Positions 11,349 to 22,099 of a stretch of DNA of 64,000 nt are shown here, in pieces. The notes beneath the pieces were generated by a model. That model saw only the letters and a list, made by a program, of their open reading frames with translations, did no database searches and was not told where the DNA came from. Numbering within the stretch: the stretch's first letter is position 1; every line of letters begins with the position of its first letter. The position numbers were made by a program, and so were the translations under genes. Source of the stretch: Thalassia testudinum (Eukaryota > Streptophyta > Magnoliopsida > Alismatales > Hydrocharitaceae); assembly GCA_037157565.1 (NCBI GenBank), contig JAZHRO010000003.1, forward strand, positions 41,553,001-41,617,000, read 5' to 3'.

Positions 11349-12150
11349 CTACTGATGCCTATTGTCTTGCACCATAGCAAGCTTCAGTCTAAGAAGCCAA
11401 GAGCTACCTCCACTTCTAAGGATTAATTTATCCAAAATTGGGCCCCCTCTCAGGATCGATACCTCCACCTTAATCAATCTACCATCACCCTCACTGAGGC
11501 CAACCCTAGCATTCTCTATCAGGGAAGCAAACCCCGCCATCACCTCGACCACCACTCCTCTGGTCCTAAGATGAAGTGGAATACCCCATATTTCCATGAT
11601 ACCCTGTCTGCTCTCCACTCTCTGAGGGGGGCGATCCTGTAATGCATCGTCAAATGGCAATACTAGCCGCCATAGAAAAATCATCCCTTCGAAAACACTT
11701 GTGCGAAAACGAAGTCCTTCCACATCCAGCATGCCCAGGCTGAATAATACAAATCAATGCCCCCCCAAGTATGCTACCTTCCAACCCTTAGAAGACAAAG
11801 ATAGAGATCTAACCATAACATGGATGTTCTCTGGTGAGTAAGCTCCGGTCAGTATTTCTCCAACAAGGGTGCCCCTTATCACAATTTCCACCTCCCTGAT
11901 GTCTTCAAAATGAGGGATTTCAACATCATAGGCCTATCCCATGCCCGCCAACGATGGTGGGGGAGTCATCCCTGTCGCTCCGTGTCTTCTTTGCTACTTC
12001 TTTCCATTCTGAACTATAAACCCCACCCTTCTACATGAGTCCTTCCTGTGTCCCCTTCCTCTGCATGCCAAACATATAATCGGATTGCTGCACACCGCCA
12101 CCATATGCCCCTTCTTCTGCATCTAAAACACACTATATCAGCATTTCCTC
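11349..12150 (-). pseudogene. L1 ORF1 (zinc knuckles plus DUF4283-like region)
   Basis: On the minus strand, two CX2CX4HX4C zinc knuckles lie near the element 5' end. The first starts CFRC and is completed only after a one-base frame change; the second is CLACRGRGHRKDSC. Downstream comes a DUF4283-like stretch (LVGEILTGAYSPENIHVMVR, then the FLWRLVLPFDDALQDRPP region and the EIWGIPLHLRTRGV block). Knuckles before the DUF4283-like part is an order I recall from some plant LINEs. ORF1 proteins bind the element RNA. Stops and at least one frameshift make it non-functional. Confidence 0.7.
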
Positions 12151-12235
12151 CTCTTCTCCGTCTCCAAAGATCACCTACCCCGTAAGCTGCTCGGTTTGTC
12201 ATTTTAACCTAAATAGATGTGTCTATATCACATAT

Positions 12236-12992
12236 GTATGGAATTATCACTTAATGTTTCAAATAATGTCTAAGCTTCATCCTCAATTTTGGTCATGAAG
12301 GTTCCTGCACAGGCTACATCGATGGTTTGCCTGTGCCTTTCAGATAATCGATTGTAGAACCTTTCAATCAACTGCCATCTTGGCACTTGATGGTGGGGGC
12401 ATAACCTAAGAAGGTCATTAAAGCTCTCCCAAGTCTCGTGAAATTGCTCCCCTTCTTGTTGAGTAAAACCTATAATCTCTCTTCTATAATGGTTGGTCTT
12501 ACTCATTGGAAAATACTTTTTCAAAAATTCTCCCTTAAGGATGGCCCAATCATTTACCCTTGCATCGAGGGTATGATACCAATGCTTGCCCTAATCCTTA
12601 AGGGAGAATGGAAATAGAGTCCTCATCAGGGCTTCATCAGTAAAGCCCTAGAGCTTCACTGTGGAATAGACCTTGGTGAATTCCTCAAGATGCCTGTAGG
12701 GATCTTCCCTAGTAGTACCAAAGAAAGAGGGGAGCAAAGATATGGTGCTGCTCTTGATTTCATATGGATTATCCACTCTAGTTCTTCAAATAGGTAGGGC
12801 TTAGTGGGTTGTAGGGAGGAAATAGTCTCTCAATGTTCTTTGATTTTCATAAACCCTAATCTCTTCTTCCGATCTTTCTTCAGCCATTTTTCTTCTCTCT
12901 TGGTTGGCTTTCCTAATAATCCTCTCAGGTTCAGGGTTGAAAAGAGGACTATTTCTAAAAGAGTGCCTACCAAGCATACACAAAGCAAACAC
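12236..12992 (-). pseudogene. gag: F gag, N-terminal part
   Basis: The minus strand carries the Ty3/gypsy Gag capsid region. It runs from a basic, glutamate-rich N-terminus (REANQERRKMAEE type) through a FFGTTREDPYRHLEEF block, a GKHWYHTLDARVNDW block (family consensus W-L), the FLKKYFPMSKTNHYRREI block and PHHQVPRWQLIERFYNRL. Three TAG/TAA stops replace Gln or Trp codons. The frame is cut at 12235 by the right copy of the S2 target duplication and resumes at 613. It is related to, but distinct from, the gags of B and D (KKFFP-GKTNALR). Confidence 0.85.
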
Positions 12993-13384
12993 ACGATAAG
13001 AAGTCTTGTTGATTTAAAGTACTTTAGGCCCTCTTCCAACCTTCCTAGCTTGCCCAAATAGAGTCAAGGTAGTATTTCTCTGTGCCCACATAAGTGGTAT
13101 AAGAGAAGTGAGGCACTTGAGATTCTTGGTCAATGGCTATTAAGGAGGTTGAGGTTACTTTTAATTCTTTTGGGTGACCAATCAAGTTGTCAACCAATTA
13201 CGCACCCTAAATAGACCTTCGAGTACCCTAGAGATGTACACTTTGCTCCAATGATATTCTTAGATGATCAAGTAAAAAGGTACTCCAAGGATGGAACCAA
13301 GGGATGCAAGTAGGGTGAACCCATCCTTTGAGGCGATGCATTAGTGGTGCCTCTTAACTAACCTTGAATTCCTTTATAGGGTGT

Positions 13385-15215
13385 TGATGAGTCCATTTTA
13401 ATGGACTAATATTATGCCTAAGTAACTTTAATTGTACATTTTAGGTTTGTTACTAACTACACTAAGTTATAGAATAATTGTATGCATCATGATTTAGTTT
13501 TATAACATTCTATAATTTAATGATTATGTTCTTTTTATGTGCAGGTAATAAAATGCAGAAAGAACAAGGGTGGGGGGATAAATTTCCCCAACAGCCGCAA
13601 CTCTTTCCCCCCTCCCCCACCGCACATGGGGTTAATCTTCCGCCGCCCTTCAACTGACGAGGCCAGAAATAGTTAAGGGATTTGAAAATCCCTTAACTCA
13701 CGCACGTGGGGAGAGAGAGGAATTAAAAAGAGAGGAGGTGCACTGGGGATTGATCTTCATCTTTCCCCCCTTGTGGGGAACTGCTTCACCATGGAAAGGG
13801 CGAACCTTGTGACCCACCGTGAGCACTGTGCTCCAAGCATCCATCCTCCAGCACCCCCTGCTGCAGGCGCTCACACCACATTTGCCTGCAACTGTTCACC
13901 CTTGCCCCAGTCTGCTCGCCAAGCGCCTACTGCAGACCCGCCTTAGCCTCCACCGACCACAGCGCCATCACCAAATTCTGCACAGCATCAAGTAGACACT
14001 CGCACCTTAGCCTACAGCAGCGATGCCGCAGACGCTTGCTCCTGCACCGCAGGTGTGCCCGTAGGCGCGCGTCTTCAACTCCTACACTGCAGAACTTCAA
14101 GCGCTCCCTACAGAGCGCCATCTTGCCTCAGCACGCCTACGCACCAAGCCCACAGCGCTTCACCCGCTTCCACCGCTCATCTTTACAGACGCGCTTCAGC
14201 CTGCAGCCACGTGCGCTTCAACCTCCCCACAGACACTGCTCCGCACCTTCCAGGCCCTGCAGGTCCACCTCCCTTCAGCGCCTCCATCGTTCCAGCAGGC
14301 ACCGCACGCCAAGTTCTTCAGAGCCGCCTCAAGCCAGCACCTGGCACTCCGCTCTGTAGATCGCCTCGCCTCCAGTGCACTGCAGCGCGTGCACCGCTCA
14401 TCCAGCGCCTGCCCCTACCCCGTGCACCGCGCACCAAGCCTGCCTCTCCACCCTACATCCGCGCCACCCTTGCAGGCGCGCCCACATGCTCCAGCCTCTG
14501 CCTGCACGAGCGCGCACCAGCGCACGCATGCCCCACGCCGCAGGGGGCACTGCAGCAGCACCGCCACCTTCTTGTTCAACAGGTCGGAGCTCCGGCCACC
14601 GCCGCCAGCCACCTCCATCGCCGCCGCTGCCACCATCGGAGAGCTCTCGACCTCACCGTCCTCTTGAGCCGCGCAACAACCCCTGCGGTGCTCTCCCTCT
14701 CTCGCAAGGAGGAGAGAGGAAAAAAGCCCTATTTTCCCCCAATTAAAATTTACATTCAATGCCATTGCCACCTAATTTGATTTTTTTATTATTATCATAT
14801 TGTGGCAGAATTGCATTTGAACACTCATAGTTCCTTATAATTACATGGTATTGATATTAACTAGTTTAAAGATTGATTTTGGGCTTAACTTAAGTACTAA
14901 TTGTCTCTAGTACACATCACGTGAAAATTGCATAAATTCATCATGAATTTAGTAAGAATTTCTATGAGGGAAAACTACACATATACCCCTATCTTCTTAA
15001 GTTATTGCAAATCTACTTTCCTTCACATTTTAAGTTATATTTGAATAGGGATTTCGCACTGTCCGAAATAACATTAAACAATTAAGTATTGATTGCATAA
15101 TTGCCTCCCTGTGGACATGACCCGCTCTTCTATGAGTGGTTATTTTCATTATTTTTTATTAGTCGATTTTTCCACCACTTAAATACTATAACATGAACCG
15201 AAAAGTTGTCTTTCA
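13385..15215 (+). mobile_element. Solo LTR S4
   Basis: The LTR begins TGATGAGTCC and ends TGTCTTTCA, flanked on both sides by the 5-bp duplication GGTGT (13380-13384 and 15216-15220). No internal region is present. The 1.83-kb LTR contains a GC-rich transcribed-type stretch (13750-14680), a poly-purine end and the U5-like CCTCCCTGTGGACATGACCC near 15105, which gives plus orientation. The family differs from A, B and C. The long reading frames at 14036-14780 are GC-skew artefacts. Confidence 0.8.
13671..13698 (+). promoter_or_regulatory. 13-bp hairpin in the U3 of S4
   Basis: Perfect arms AGTTAAGGGATTT (13671-13683) and its complement (13686-13698) are separated by only GA. A weak TATA-like AATTAAAAAG follows at about 13721. 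A second inverted repeat (AGTCCATT/AATGGACT, 13390-13407) marks the LTR start. The position upstream of the presumed promoter parallels the hairpins in S1, S3 and A. Confidence 0.55.
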
Positions 15216-16110
15216 GGTGTCCCCCTCCTTAGAGTATCAAATCACTCGGGCAAAAGTTAATACCACTGCTTCAAAGCGAGATAGGAGGGTTTGCATTGAT
15301 AAAGAGATTGATGCCTATATGCCTTAAGGGTCCAAGTCCTACTGTAGTGCCTATAGTTCATGCTCAATGCAGGAAGTGTGCATCACACCGCAAAAAGTGA
15401 TTTTTCTTTTGAAAATCGCAGTCAAGCTATTCAAACGCTTCCTGTATATTTTACTTTCTTTTCGAGAAGTAATGTGACCACTTGATTAATCTTTTCAAAC
15501 CAATTTAAATGTTCTTCTTTAATTATGTTCAGATGCAATGCATGTGTAGACAATTGATGCAGTAAGATAGGAAATTCGTACCTTGCTCCAACACTCTTCA
15601 ATGCAAAAATGCATGCAATGAAGTTAGAAAATCTTGAGGCTGCTCAAGCAATCGTAGATGGTCATCCTAAAGATATGCAGCTTCTTGCAAGCAGTTCAGA
15701 TTTTTCTTTTTAATAAATAAATGTGCAATCAAAAGAACTAACTAACTAAAAATAAACCTAGAATCTAAAGAATCGAGGACACTCCCCTAAAAATTGGCCC
15801 CAGAGTACAAGGGCGAGAAAATAAATAACTCAACAAAATCCTAAAGAGTCTATTCTAAAATTCTAAATCAAAAGTCTAAGAGGAAGAATCCTCCTAGATG
15901 GTCCTCCGTGCATCTACACACATGTACAGTCAAGGCCCACAAGCTCCCACGATTATCCCTAAGGTGGTGTCAAGGTCCACCAAGATGAATGTCAGCTACG
16001 TGCGGCTTCTCCTTCGATGTAGCTCTCACAGAGAAAATGATAGGTCAATTGATGTATAATCTCAATTAGAAATCACAGGAAATATGTATGAGTTTACTAA
16101 GCTAGTTGCC

Positions 16111-16128
16111 TCCCTAGCAACGACACCA
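16111..16128 (-). other. F primer binding site
   Basis: On the minus strand this reads TGGTGTCGTTGCTAGGGA. It matches the complement of the tRNA-Asp 3' end (TGGCGCCGTTGCCGGGGA) with four transitions. It lies two bases from the LTR edge at 16131, as expected for minus-strand strong-stop priming. Confidence 0.7.
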
Positions 16129-16130
16129 TT

Positions 16131-17881
16131 TGAAGGTGAGATTTACAGTTATTTATGAAGATGATAGCAATAAAAAGTTGCGTCGATGTATTTTATGTGG
16201 TGATAATCTCGTATCAAAATTTAATTATTTCTAACCACAATGATTAGGTCGTATCCACAGGGACAATCGAGCCAAATAAACTCATAATAAGTTTCCCTCT
16301 TATTCACTTAAAAACAATTTCATTCATTCATCCTAATGCCAAAGAGAGAACACTAATAGATGAATCAAATAACCAATCTCTAATTTCTGAAAAGAGATGG
16401 ACCAATCACGCAAATTCTCCTTCACTAGAATACTCCTACAAACTCAATCAATCCAAATATTCAATGTCAGCAAATGTGAATTATAATATCACCATTAAAT
16501 GTGAGGCTAATGAATGGGGAAGATAGTCATGCACTTTGATAAGCCATCTAATTAGAGCAAATTGAAGGGACTTGGCTGTAAAATCATCCAATAAATTCAA
16601 TATAATATTTAAAATAAAAATCCCAACCGACAATGGTAATGAGGTGTAAAAAGTAATTGCAAGCAAAATAGAGGAATCTCCCTCTCTCCTTGCGCACGGG
16701 AAGAAGCACCGAAGGTCGGACTACATGCGGTGGAGGTCGGTCGGAACACGAGCATTGTATTGGTGGTGACAGCGAGAGGAGAGATGGTCAGCGGTGGCAG
16801 GACGGTGAGCACGACGTCTGCGGTGTGCAATGGTGTTGGCCGTGGAGAAGCTACTAGTTGATGGCGTGGTCATAGGCGTGGGTGGGGTGGAGCACGAGGT
16901 GAGGTCGATGGCGTCGACAGAACAGAGTTTAGTGGATGGACGAGGCAACTGTGCGTGGAGATGGATGGTCGATGTTGGGTTCTTCTTGAAGAAGATGATG
17001 AACAGCGCACGGCAAATAAGAAGAAGATGAATGAGGCTATAGGCACATGCGGGCATGCATGCACGGGTTGCGCATGCGCGAGGCTTGTGGTGTGAAGGGC
17101 TATGCGACTGCTACTATGTGGCCGTGGCTGTTGCATGCAAGAGTGCACTAGACACGCGAGGAGGAGGTGCGCTCGATGGTGGTGCCAATGAGCTACCATT
17201 TGTGCACATGCTCATGCAAAGAGGGCACGAGGGCGAGGTTGCACAATGGTGGGTGCTGTGCGGAGGAGTGGTCGACCGATAAAGGTGGTCATGGTGGTGG
17301 CAAGGAAGGTGGTGGGTTTGGATTATTGTGAAGAGAAGAGAGTTAACAATGGGAAGATGGTTCAGTGAGGTCAATAAAGGTGGTCGTGGTGATGGTGCGT
17401 TACTGGTGCCGTGGTTAGGCCGGTGCTGTCACCACACAACCTTCGTGGTAGAGCTTGTAGTGGAGATCGCAGTGTATGCCATATCCACGGTGTAAGCTAT
17501 AGGGAACATGGTCGAGGTGGAAGATCGCTCTAGGGGAAAGGATGATCCTCTCTATGGTTGCTGCACTTCTTTTTTAAAAAGGCCTCCAACATCTCGTAGA
17601 TATAGCGAATGGTTGTGGACGAACGGTTATGGATAGCTATCAATGGAGATTGGGGCGGTGCTACTATTGTGGTTGGGGGTAGATCCTGTAGGGAAAGAAA
17701 AAAAAAGAAATAAAGATTGGGTTATTTACAAAAAAAAATCTAAAGCCATATATCAAATTCATGCATGCCCCTATATGCAAACATTAATTTATTTACATAT
17801 CAATGTATGCTTTGTATATGTAGACGCTACCATGATAATTATGCGTTTATGTATTAATTACCCACAAATGTGGTCTCATCA
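16131..17881 (-). mobile_element. F 5' LTR
   Basis: The sequence runs from TG at 16131, beside the PBS, to CA at 17881 (CTCATCA, the same kind of end as the LTRs of C and D). It contains the LTR-typical GGTCGTATCCACAGGGACAA block at about 16247 and a GC-rich middle. There is no gene; ORFs at 16721-17374 are antisense or skew artefacts. Right of 17881 lies element D sequence. Confidence 0.7.
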
Positions 17882-18326
17882 CCTACTTTATTGACCAGAT
17901 TAATATACATTAAGGTGGCGAGGACTCGAGACCAAGTCCACATTTTAGTGGACACTTAGACTGATTAAGTCCGAAGACGTGAAGGGTCTTAGTGATTAGA
18001 TCCCTAACATATCATTTCCTAAAGTTGACAAGCTTCTAATACCTAAGTTTTCTTTTTCTAATTTTAATTTTTTAATTTTTTTCTTCTTTTTTTTAATAAA
18101 AAGAAATAAAATTAGTTCAAGCTAACAATTTTGTACTCAGATCCTATGAATTACCACTCCCCCATGACTAAGTTGGATAATGTCCTCATTGAAAAAATAA
18201 ATGTATGCAAAGGAGTAGGGAAAGAAATCACCTGAGTTGTAATCATGAATCTGGTCAGCTTGAAACCTCTGGGTTTCCTCCCAAGAAGCGCTGAGTTTTG
18301 TGCCTCCAGCTGGGCGCAGTTCCAGT
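17882..18326 (-). other. D 3' noncoding region with hairpin and internal polypurine-like tract
   Basis: After the integrase stop (18327) comes the hairpin TGGGAGGAAACCCA (18270-18283, minus strand). The motif GAGGACATT...CATGGGGGAGT follows at 18155-18187, then AT-rich sequence homologous to 54480-54640 of element C. These signals also occur in A, B and C. No reading frame is supported. Confidence 0.7.
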
Positions 18327-19660
18327 TTAACCCTCAATGAGGGCCACAACTTCCTTCGGGGGGATCTGGGTAAGAAAGTGTTTTAGTCATTGACCATTAG
18401 CAGTGAAGGTTTGCCCAATCTTGGGATTGGCAATTTCAATCGCCCCGTTGGGATATGGTCTAACCACTTGATATGGTCCTATCCACTTAGATCTCAGTTT
18501 CCCGAGGAAGTGTTTAAGCCTTGCATTAAATAGCCGGACTTGCTGATTTGGCTCGAAGGTTCTTCTATTAATGTGTTTGTCATGGATGACTTTCATCTTC
18601 TCCTTATAAAGTATATTGTTCTCGTAATCATCCTGATGGATTTCCTCGAGCTCGGAGAGTTGGAGCTTCCTTTGAGTTCCGGCCATCTGGGAATCCATAT
18701 TGCATTTCTTAACAGCACAGTATGCCCGGTGCTCCAACTCGACTGGAAGGTGGAAAGCTTTGCCAAAGACCAATCGATAAGGCGACATGTCTATCGAGGT
18801 CTTAAAGGCGGTCCAGTATGCCTAAAGGCATCATCCAATCGTGTGGACCAATCCTTATGGTCAAGTCTCACAGTTTTTTGTAGAATATTTTTAATCTGCC
18901 TATTTGAGACCTTAGTTTGCCCATTCGTTTGCGGCTGATACGGGGTGGCAATGCGGTGAGTGACCCCGTATTTCTTAAGTAGGACACGAAATTGGGCATT
19001 AATGAAGTGACTCCCACCATCATTGATCATGGCTTTCGGTATCCCAAATTGGGAAAAGATATTTTTCTTAACACAGTCCATGACAGCCTTATGGTCACAC
19101 TTTTGGGTAGGTATAGCTTCGATCCATTTCAAGATGTAGTCCAATGAGACTAGTATATACTCGAAACCGTTTGATGGTGGGAAGGGACCTATAAAATCGA
19201 TTCCCTAGACATCGAAAATTTCAATGATCAAGATGGGCTATAGAGGCATCATATCTTTCCTGGTCATAGTCCCTAAGGTCTGGCATCTAGTGCAAGTCTT
19301 TACAAAGTTATGTGCATCCTTGAAAAGTGATGGCCAGTAAAATTCGGACTGCAAAACTTTTGCAGCCGTCTGCTTTCCAAAGAAGTGTCCACCATAGGCT
19401 TGGTCATGATAAAAGGATAGCACACTTTGAACTTCCTCTTCAGGAATACACCTCCTAATGATTTGGTCAGCACAAAGTGTAAGTAGCATAGGATCATCCC
19501 AAAAATAATGCTTGGCCTCAGTCAAGAACTTATCCTGCTGCTGTCTAAACCAACCGTGCAGAGTCTGCCCTACCACTAAATAGTTGACTAAGTCTACATA
19601 CCAAGGTAGACTCCTTCCATGCACTATAAGAAGTTGTTCATCAGGGAATGTGTCAGTTAA
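18327..19660 (-). pseudogene. int: D integrase
   Basis: The minus strand encodes an Athila-type integrase. There is an HHCC zinc-binding N-terminus (FYHDQAYGGHFFGKQTAAKV through KTCTRCQTLG, about 19270-19430), a DDE core with the INDGGSHF aspartate near 19005 and the GQTKVSN position near 18915 where Glu of the triad is expected but Lys is read, and a C-terminal GPYQVV...[15 protein letters not shown] region near 18400-18480. The Glu-to-Lys change (G-to-A) removes a catalytic residue. Stops and a frameshift near 18790 and 19200 also disable it. Integrase joins element DNA to the host chromosome. Confidence 0.85.
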
Positions 19661-19719
19661 GGGTAATGAGGGTCCAATGTGTTCTGAGTGAAGTCTGGAT
19701 AAGTGGTCGGCTACAACGT

Positions 19720-21080
19720 TCTTGGACCCGACTTTGTCATGTATTTCCAGGTCAAATTCCTACAAGAGCAGGATCCATCTGATTAGCCTGGGTTTAGCGT
19801 CCTTCTTGGCTAACAAATGTTGGATAGCTAAGTGGTCAGTGTAAATAAGCACGTGGGATTCTGAAAGGTATGATTTGAACTTATCTATTCTAAAAACTAC
19901 AGCGAGCAATTCTTTTTCCATGACAGTATAATTTCATTGAGCCTCATCCAAAGTTTTGCTCACATAGTAGATCACCATGGGTTTTTTCTCTCTTCTTTGT
20001 CCTAGGACTACTCCAATAGCAAAATCTGATGCATCACACATTATCTCAAAGTCCTGGGACGAGTATGGGGGTTGTAAAATAGGTGTAGTTGAGACCATAT
20101 CCCTAAGGGTGTTGTAGGTGTTGATGCAATCAGGTGTCATGTCAAAAAGTAAGTCATTGGCTAGAAGGTCAGTCAAAGGCTTGAAAAGTTTGGCAAAATC
20201 CTTAATGAACCTTCTATAGAAGCCAACATGTCCTAGGAAAGATCGGATTTGCTTGATCAAGCTAGGAGGTGGAAGTTTGGAAATTAAATCAACCTTAGCT
20301 TGATCAACTTCAATGCCCCTCTGCGAGACGATGTGACCGAGGACAATCCCTCCTTGAACCATAAAATGGCTCTTTTCCCAGCTTAAAACCAAGTTGACCT
20401 CGATACATCGCTTCAGGATTTTTTCTAGGTTACTAAGACAATGGTCAAATGAGTCTCCAAACACAGAGAAATCATTCATAAAGACCTCCAAATATTCACC
20501 TACCATCTCTGAAAAGATGGCTAACATGCAATGCTAAAAGGTAGCAGGTGAGTTGCATAACCCGAATGGCATACGATGGAATGCAAATGTGTCATATGGC
20601 TAAGTGAATGTGGTCTTCTCTTGGTCCTCTGGTGCAATAGCAACCTGGTTGTATCCTTAATATCCATCTAGGAAGCAAAAATATTTCTGCCCTGCCAATT
20701 GTTTGAGAATCTGGTCAATGAATGGCAGGGGAAAGTAGTCCTTTTTAGTGACCTCATTAAGCTTCCTATAATCAATGCACACCCACCACACAGTTGTGGT
20801 ACAGGTGGGGATGGATTCGCCCTGGTCATTCGTGACCACGGTGAGCCTGGCGTTCTCTAGTACTACTTGAGTAGGGCTCACCTAGGGGCTGTCGGAAATT
20901 GGGTAGATGATTTCCGCATCAAGCCACTTGATTATTTTGTTTTTAATGACCTCTCGCATATTTGGGTTCAATCGCCTTTGCATCTGGTGAGAAGGTCGAG
21001 CCCCATCTTCCAAATAGATCATGTGAGTACAATAAGTAGGGTTAATTCCCCTTAAGTTAGAAGTTGTCCACCCAATAGCT
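19720..21080 (-). pseudogene. rt: D reverse transcriptase and RNase H
   Basis: The minus strand shows Athila RT blocks: the SPTQVVLENARLTVVTND segment, VCIDYRKLNEVTKKDYFPLP, FIDQILKQLAGQKYFCFLDG and then YLEVFMNDFSVFG. The catalytic FMDD is FMND because the first Asp codon is AAT (20474-20476), a G-to-A change that abolishes activity. RNase H follows with FEIMCDASDFAIGVVLGQ and the [17 protein letters not shown] block. Stops replace Trp or Gln codons at about 19935, 20534 and 20882. It is a relic of an enzyme that copies the element RNA to DNA. Confidence 0.88.
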
Positions 21081-21397
21081 TCTCAATGTTCAGAAAGGGT
21101 AGTAGTCAACCTTAGTTCTTGGTCCCTAGTTAGGTGTGCATCGATAATCACAGGGAAAGTCTGATCAGGTCCTAGTAAGACATACTTAAGGTTATTGGGC
21201 AAAGGTTTCAATCCAGGTGCAGGTTGGACAATGTTTGATGGGTAAGGGAAGGGAAGGAGTTGATTAACATTAATCTCCTCAAAGAGAGGTTGCCAGTGGT
21301 AATCAGCTCTACAGATTTCAACCTCCAAGGACAAGGATGGGTCAGGATAGTCATCAACTAGTTGAATCAGATGGTCTTCTAAAGAGCTAACCGTGAG

Positions 21398-21976
21398 TCA
21401 TTCTTCAACTAGGGTTTCCACGAGATCATACTCCTCAACCCAACCGCAATCAAAATACTTAGTTGCCTGGAAGATATCCAATTGCATCTTCTTATCTCCA
21501 AAGGCAATTTCCATACATCCTGTGTCACAATCAATGTTCGCCTTGGCCGTAGCCAAGAAGGGTCTGCCCAAGATGATGGGTGTGTTCTGTAGTTGTTCGG
21601 GGACTTCCATGTCAAGGACTAAAAAGTCAACTGGGAAGTAGAAGTCCTTAACCCGAACAATTACATCCTTGACTACCCCTTTTGGGGTTTTCACGGATCG
21701 GTCAACCAGTTGGATAGTCACAGGTGTGGGCTTTAATTCCCCAAATCCGAACTGGTGATAAAGGGTTGTTGGGATTAAGCTAATTGAAGCACCTAAGTCC
21801 AAGAGCGCATTATCAAACATCTTGTCACCAATATTGCAAGATATCAAAGGCACTCCAAGGTCAATTCTTTTTGGAGGTAGGCTGTTCAATATCACTGAAC
21901 TAGCTTGTTCCGAGAGCACTACCTTCCTAGGTGCTTGGGTTCTCAGCTTACGCTTAGGTGTACAGACATCCTTCAA
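21398..21976 (-). pseudogene. pr: D aspartic protease
   Basis: The minus strand encodes a retropepsin-like domain with active-site DLGASISLIP (DLGA in place of DTGA, the Athila form), then FGFGELKPTPVTIQLVDRS, VKDFYFPVDFLVLDMEV and the IILGRPFLATAKANIDC block that forms the second half-site (ILGRPFL). It is preceded by CTPKRKLRTQAPRKVV. This 192-codon stretch is the longest unbroken part of D. In live elements it cleaves the Gag-Pol polyprotein. The start codon at 21976 is internal to the polyprotein, not a true start. Confidence 0.88.
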
Positions 21977-22099
21977 AAATTTAGTGTAAGCCGGGATATG
22001 CTTGATTACATCGAGGAGAGGTATATTATTCTATACTTGTTTAAAAATCTCCAACAACTCCTCGTTCTCAGCCACATTTCTCTTTTTCTTTATTTTCTC

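Larger units (their letters stand above)
5085..12199 (-). mobile_element. LINE L1 (L1-type non-LTR retrotransposon), interrupted by solo LTR S3
   Basis: The element reads on the minus strand. Its poly-A tail appears as poly-T at 5085-5096 and its 5' end is at 12199. Without S3 it is about 4.9 kb. Order from 5' to 3': ORF1 with two zinc knuckles and a DUF4283-like region, then ORF2 with endonuclease, reverse transcriptase and a C-terminal zf-RVT domain. It begins inside or very near ORF1, so it is probably 5' truncated. All frames carry stops or frameshifts, so it is inactive. The duplication CATTTTAACC flanks it. Confidence 0.85.
619..12230 (-). mobile_element. Solo LTR S2 (same clade as C and D LTRs), interrupted by S1 and L1
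   Basis: The LTR begins TG at 619 and ends CA at 12230, with perfect CATAT duplications on both sides and no internal element sequence, so it is a solo LTR left by LTR-LTR recombination. Its own sequence is 619-1017, 3929-5084 and 12210-12230, about 1.57 kb, close to the 1.61-1.66 kb LTRs of C. It aligns with those LTRs in order: the start with ACAAGTAACCCG and GGGTCGAACATGGGGAGG, a GA-rich tract, the TATA region, a G-box palindrome and the terminal TATATCA. The TATA box reads on the minus strand, which gives the orientation. Confidence 0.85.
12993..16110 (-). other. F 5' leader, no gene, interrupted by S4
   Basis: Between the F PBS and gag there is about 1.3 kb of untranslated leader (12993-13379 and 15221-16110) without a supported reading frame. 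It is AT-rich. The length fits the 1.1-1.2 kb leaders of C and D. The interruption by solo LTR S4 is dealt with separately. Confidence 0.6.
1..17881 (-). mobile_element. Element F, Athila-like LTR retrotransposon, 5' part, split by three other insertions
   Basis: The parts run right to left: a 5' LTR (16131-17881), a PBS (16111-16128), a leader (13000-16110) interrupted by solo LTR S4, and a gag gene cut by solo LTR S2. Gag continues at 1-613 and the pol and 3' LTR must lie beyond the left edge. The right boundary is set by the LTR end CA at 17881, directly followed by sequence homologous to the 3' noncoding region of element C (54480 onward), so F sits inside element D. Lineage is judged from gag (NHPNF, KKYFP and PHHQVPRWQ blocks shared with B and D). 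The other target-site copy is outside the window, so the F boundary rests on the LTR end and homology alone. Confidence 0.75.

Noticed and set aside
14036..14780. Overlapping 107-241-codon frames in S4
   Set aside because: Three frames are open at once in a GC-rich stretch of an LTR; this is low stop-codon frequency, not coding.
18540..18938. 132-codon plus-strand frame
   Set aside because: Exactly antisense to D integrase, which has recognisable motifs on the other strand.
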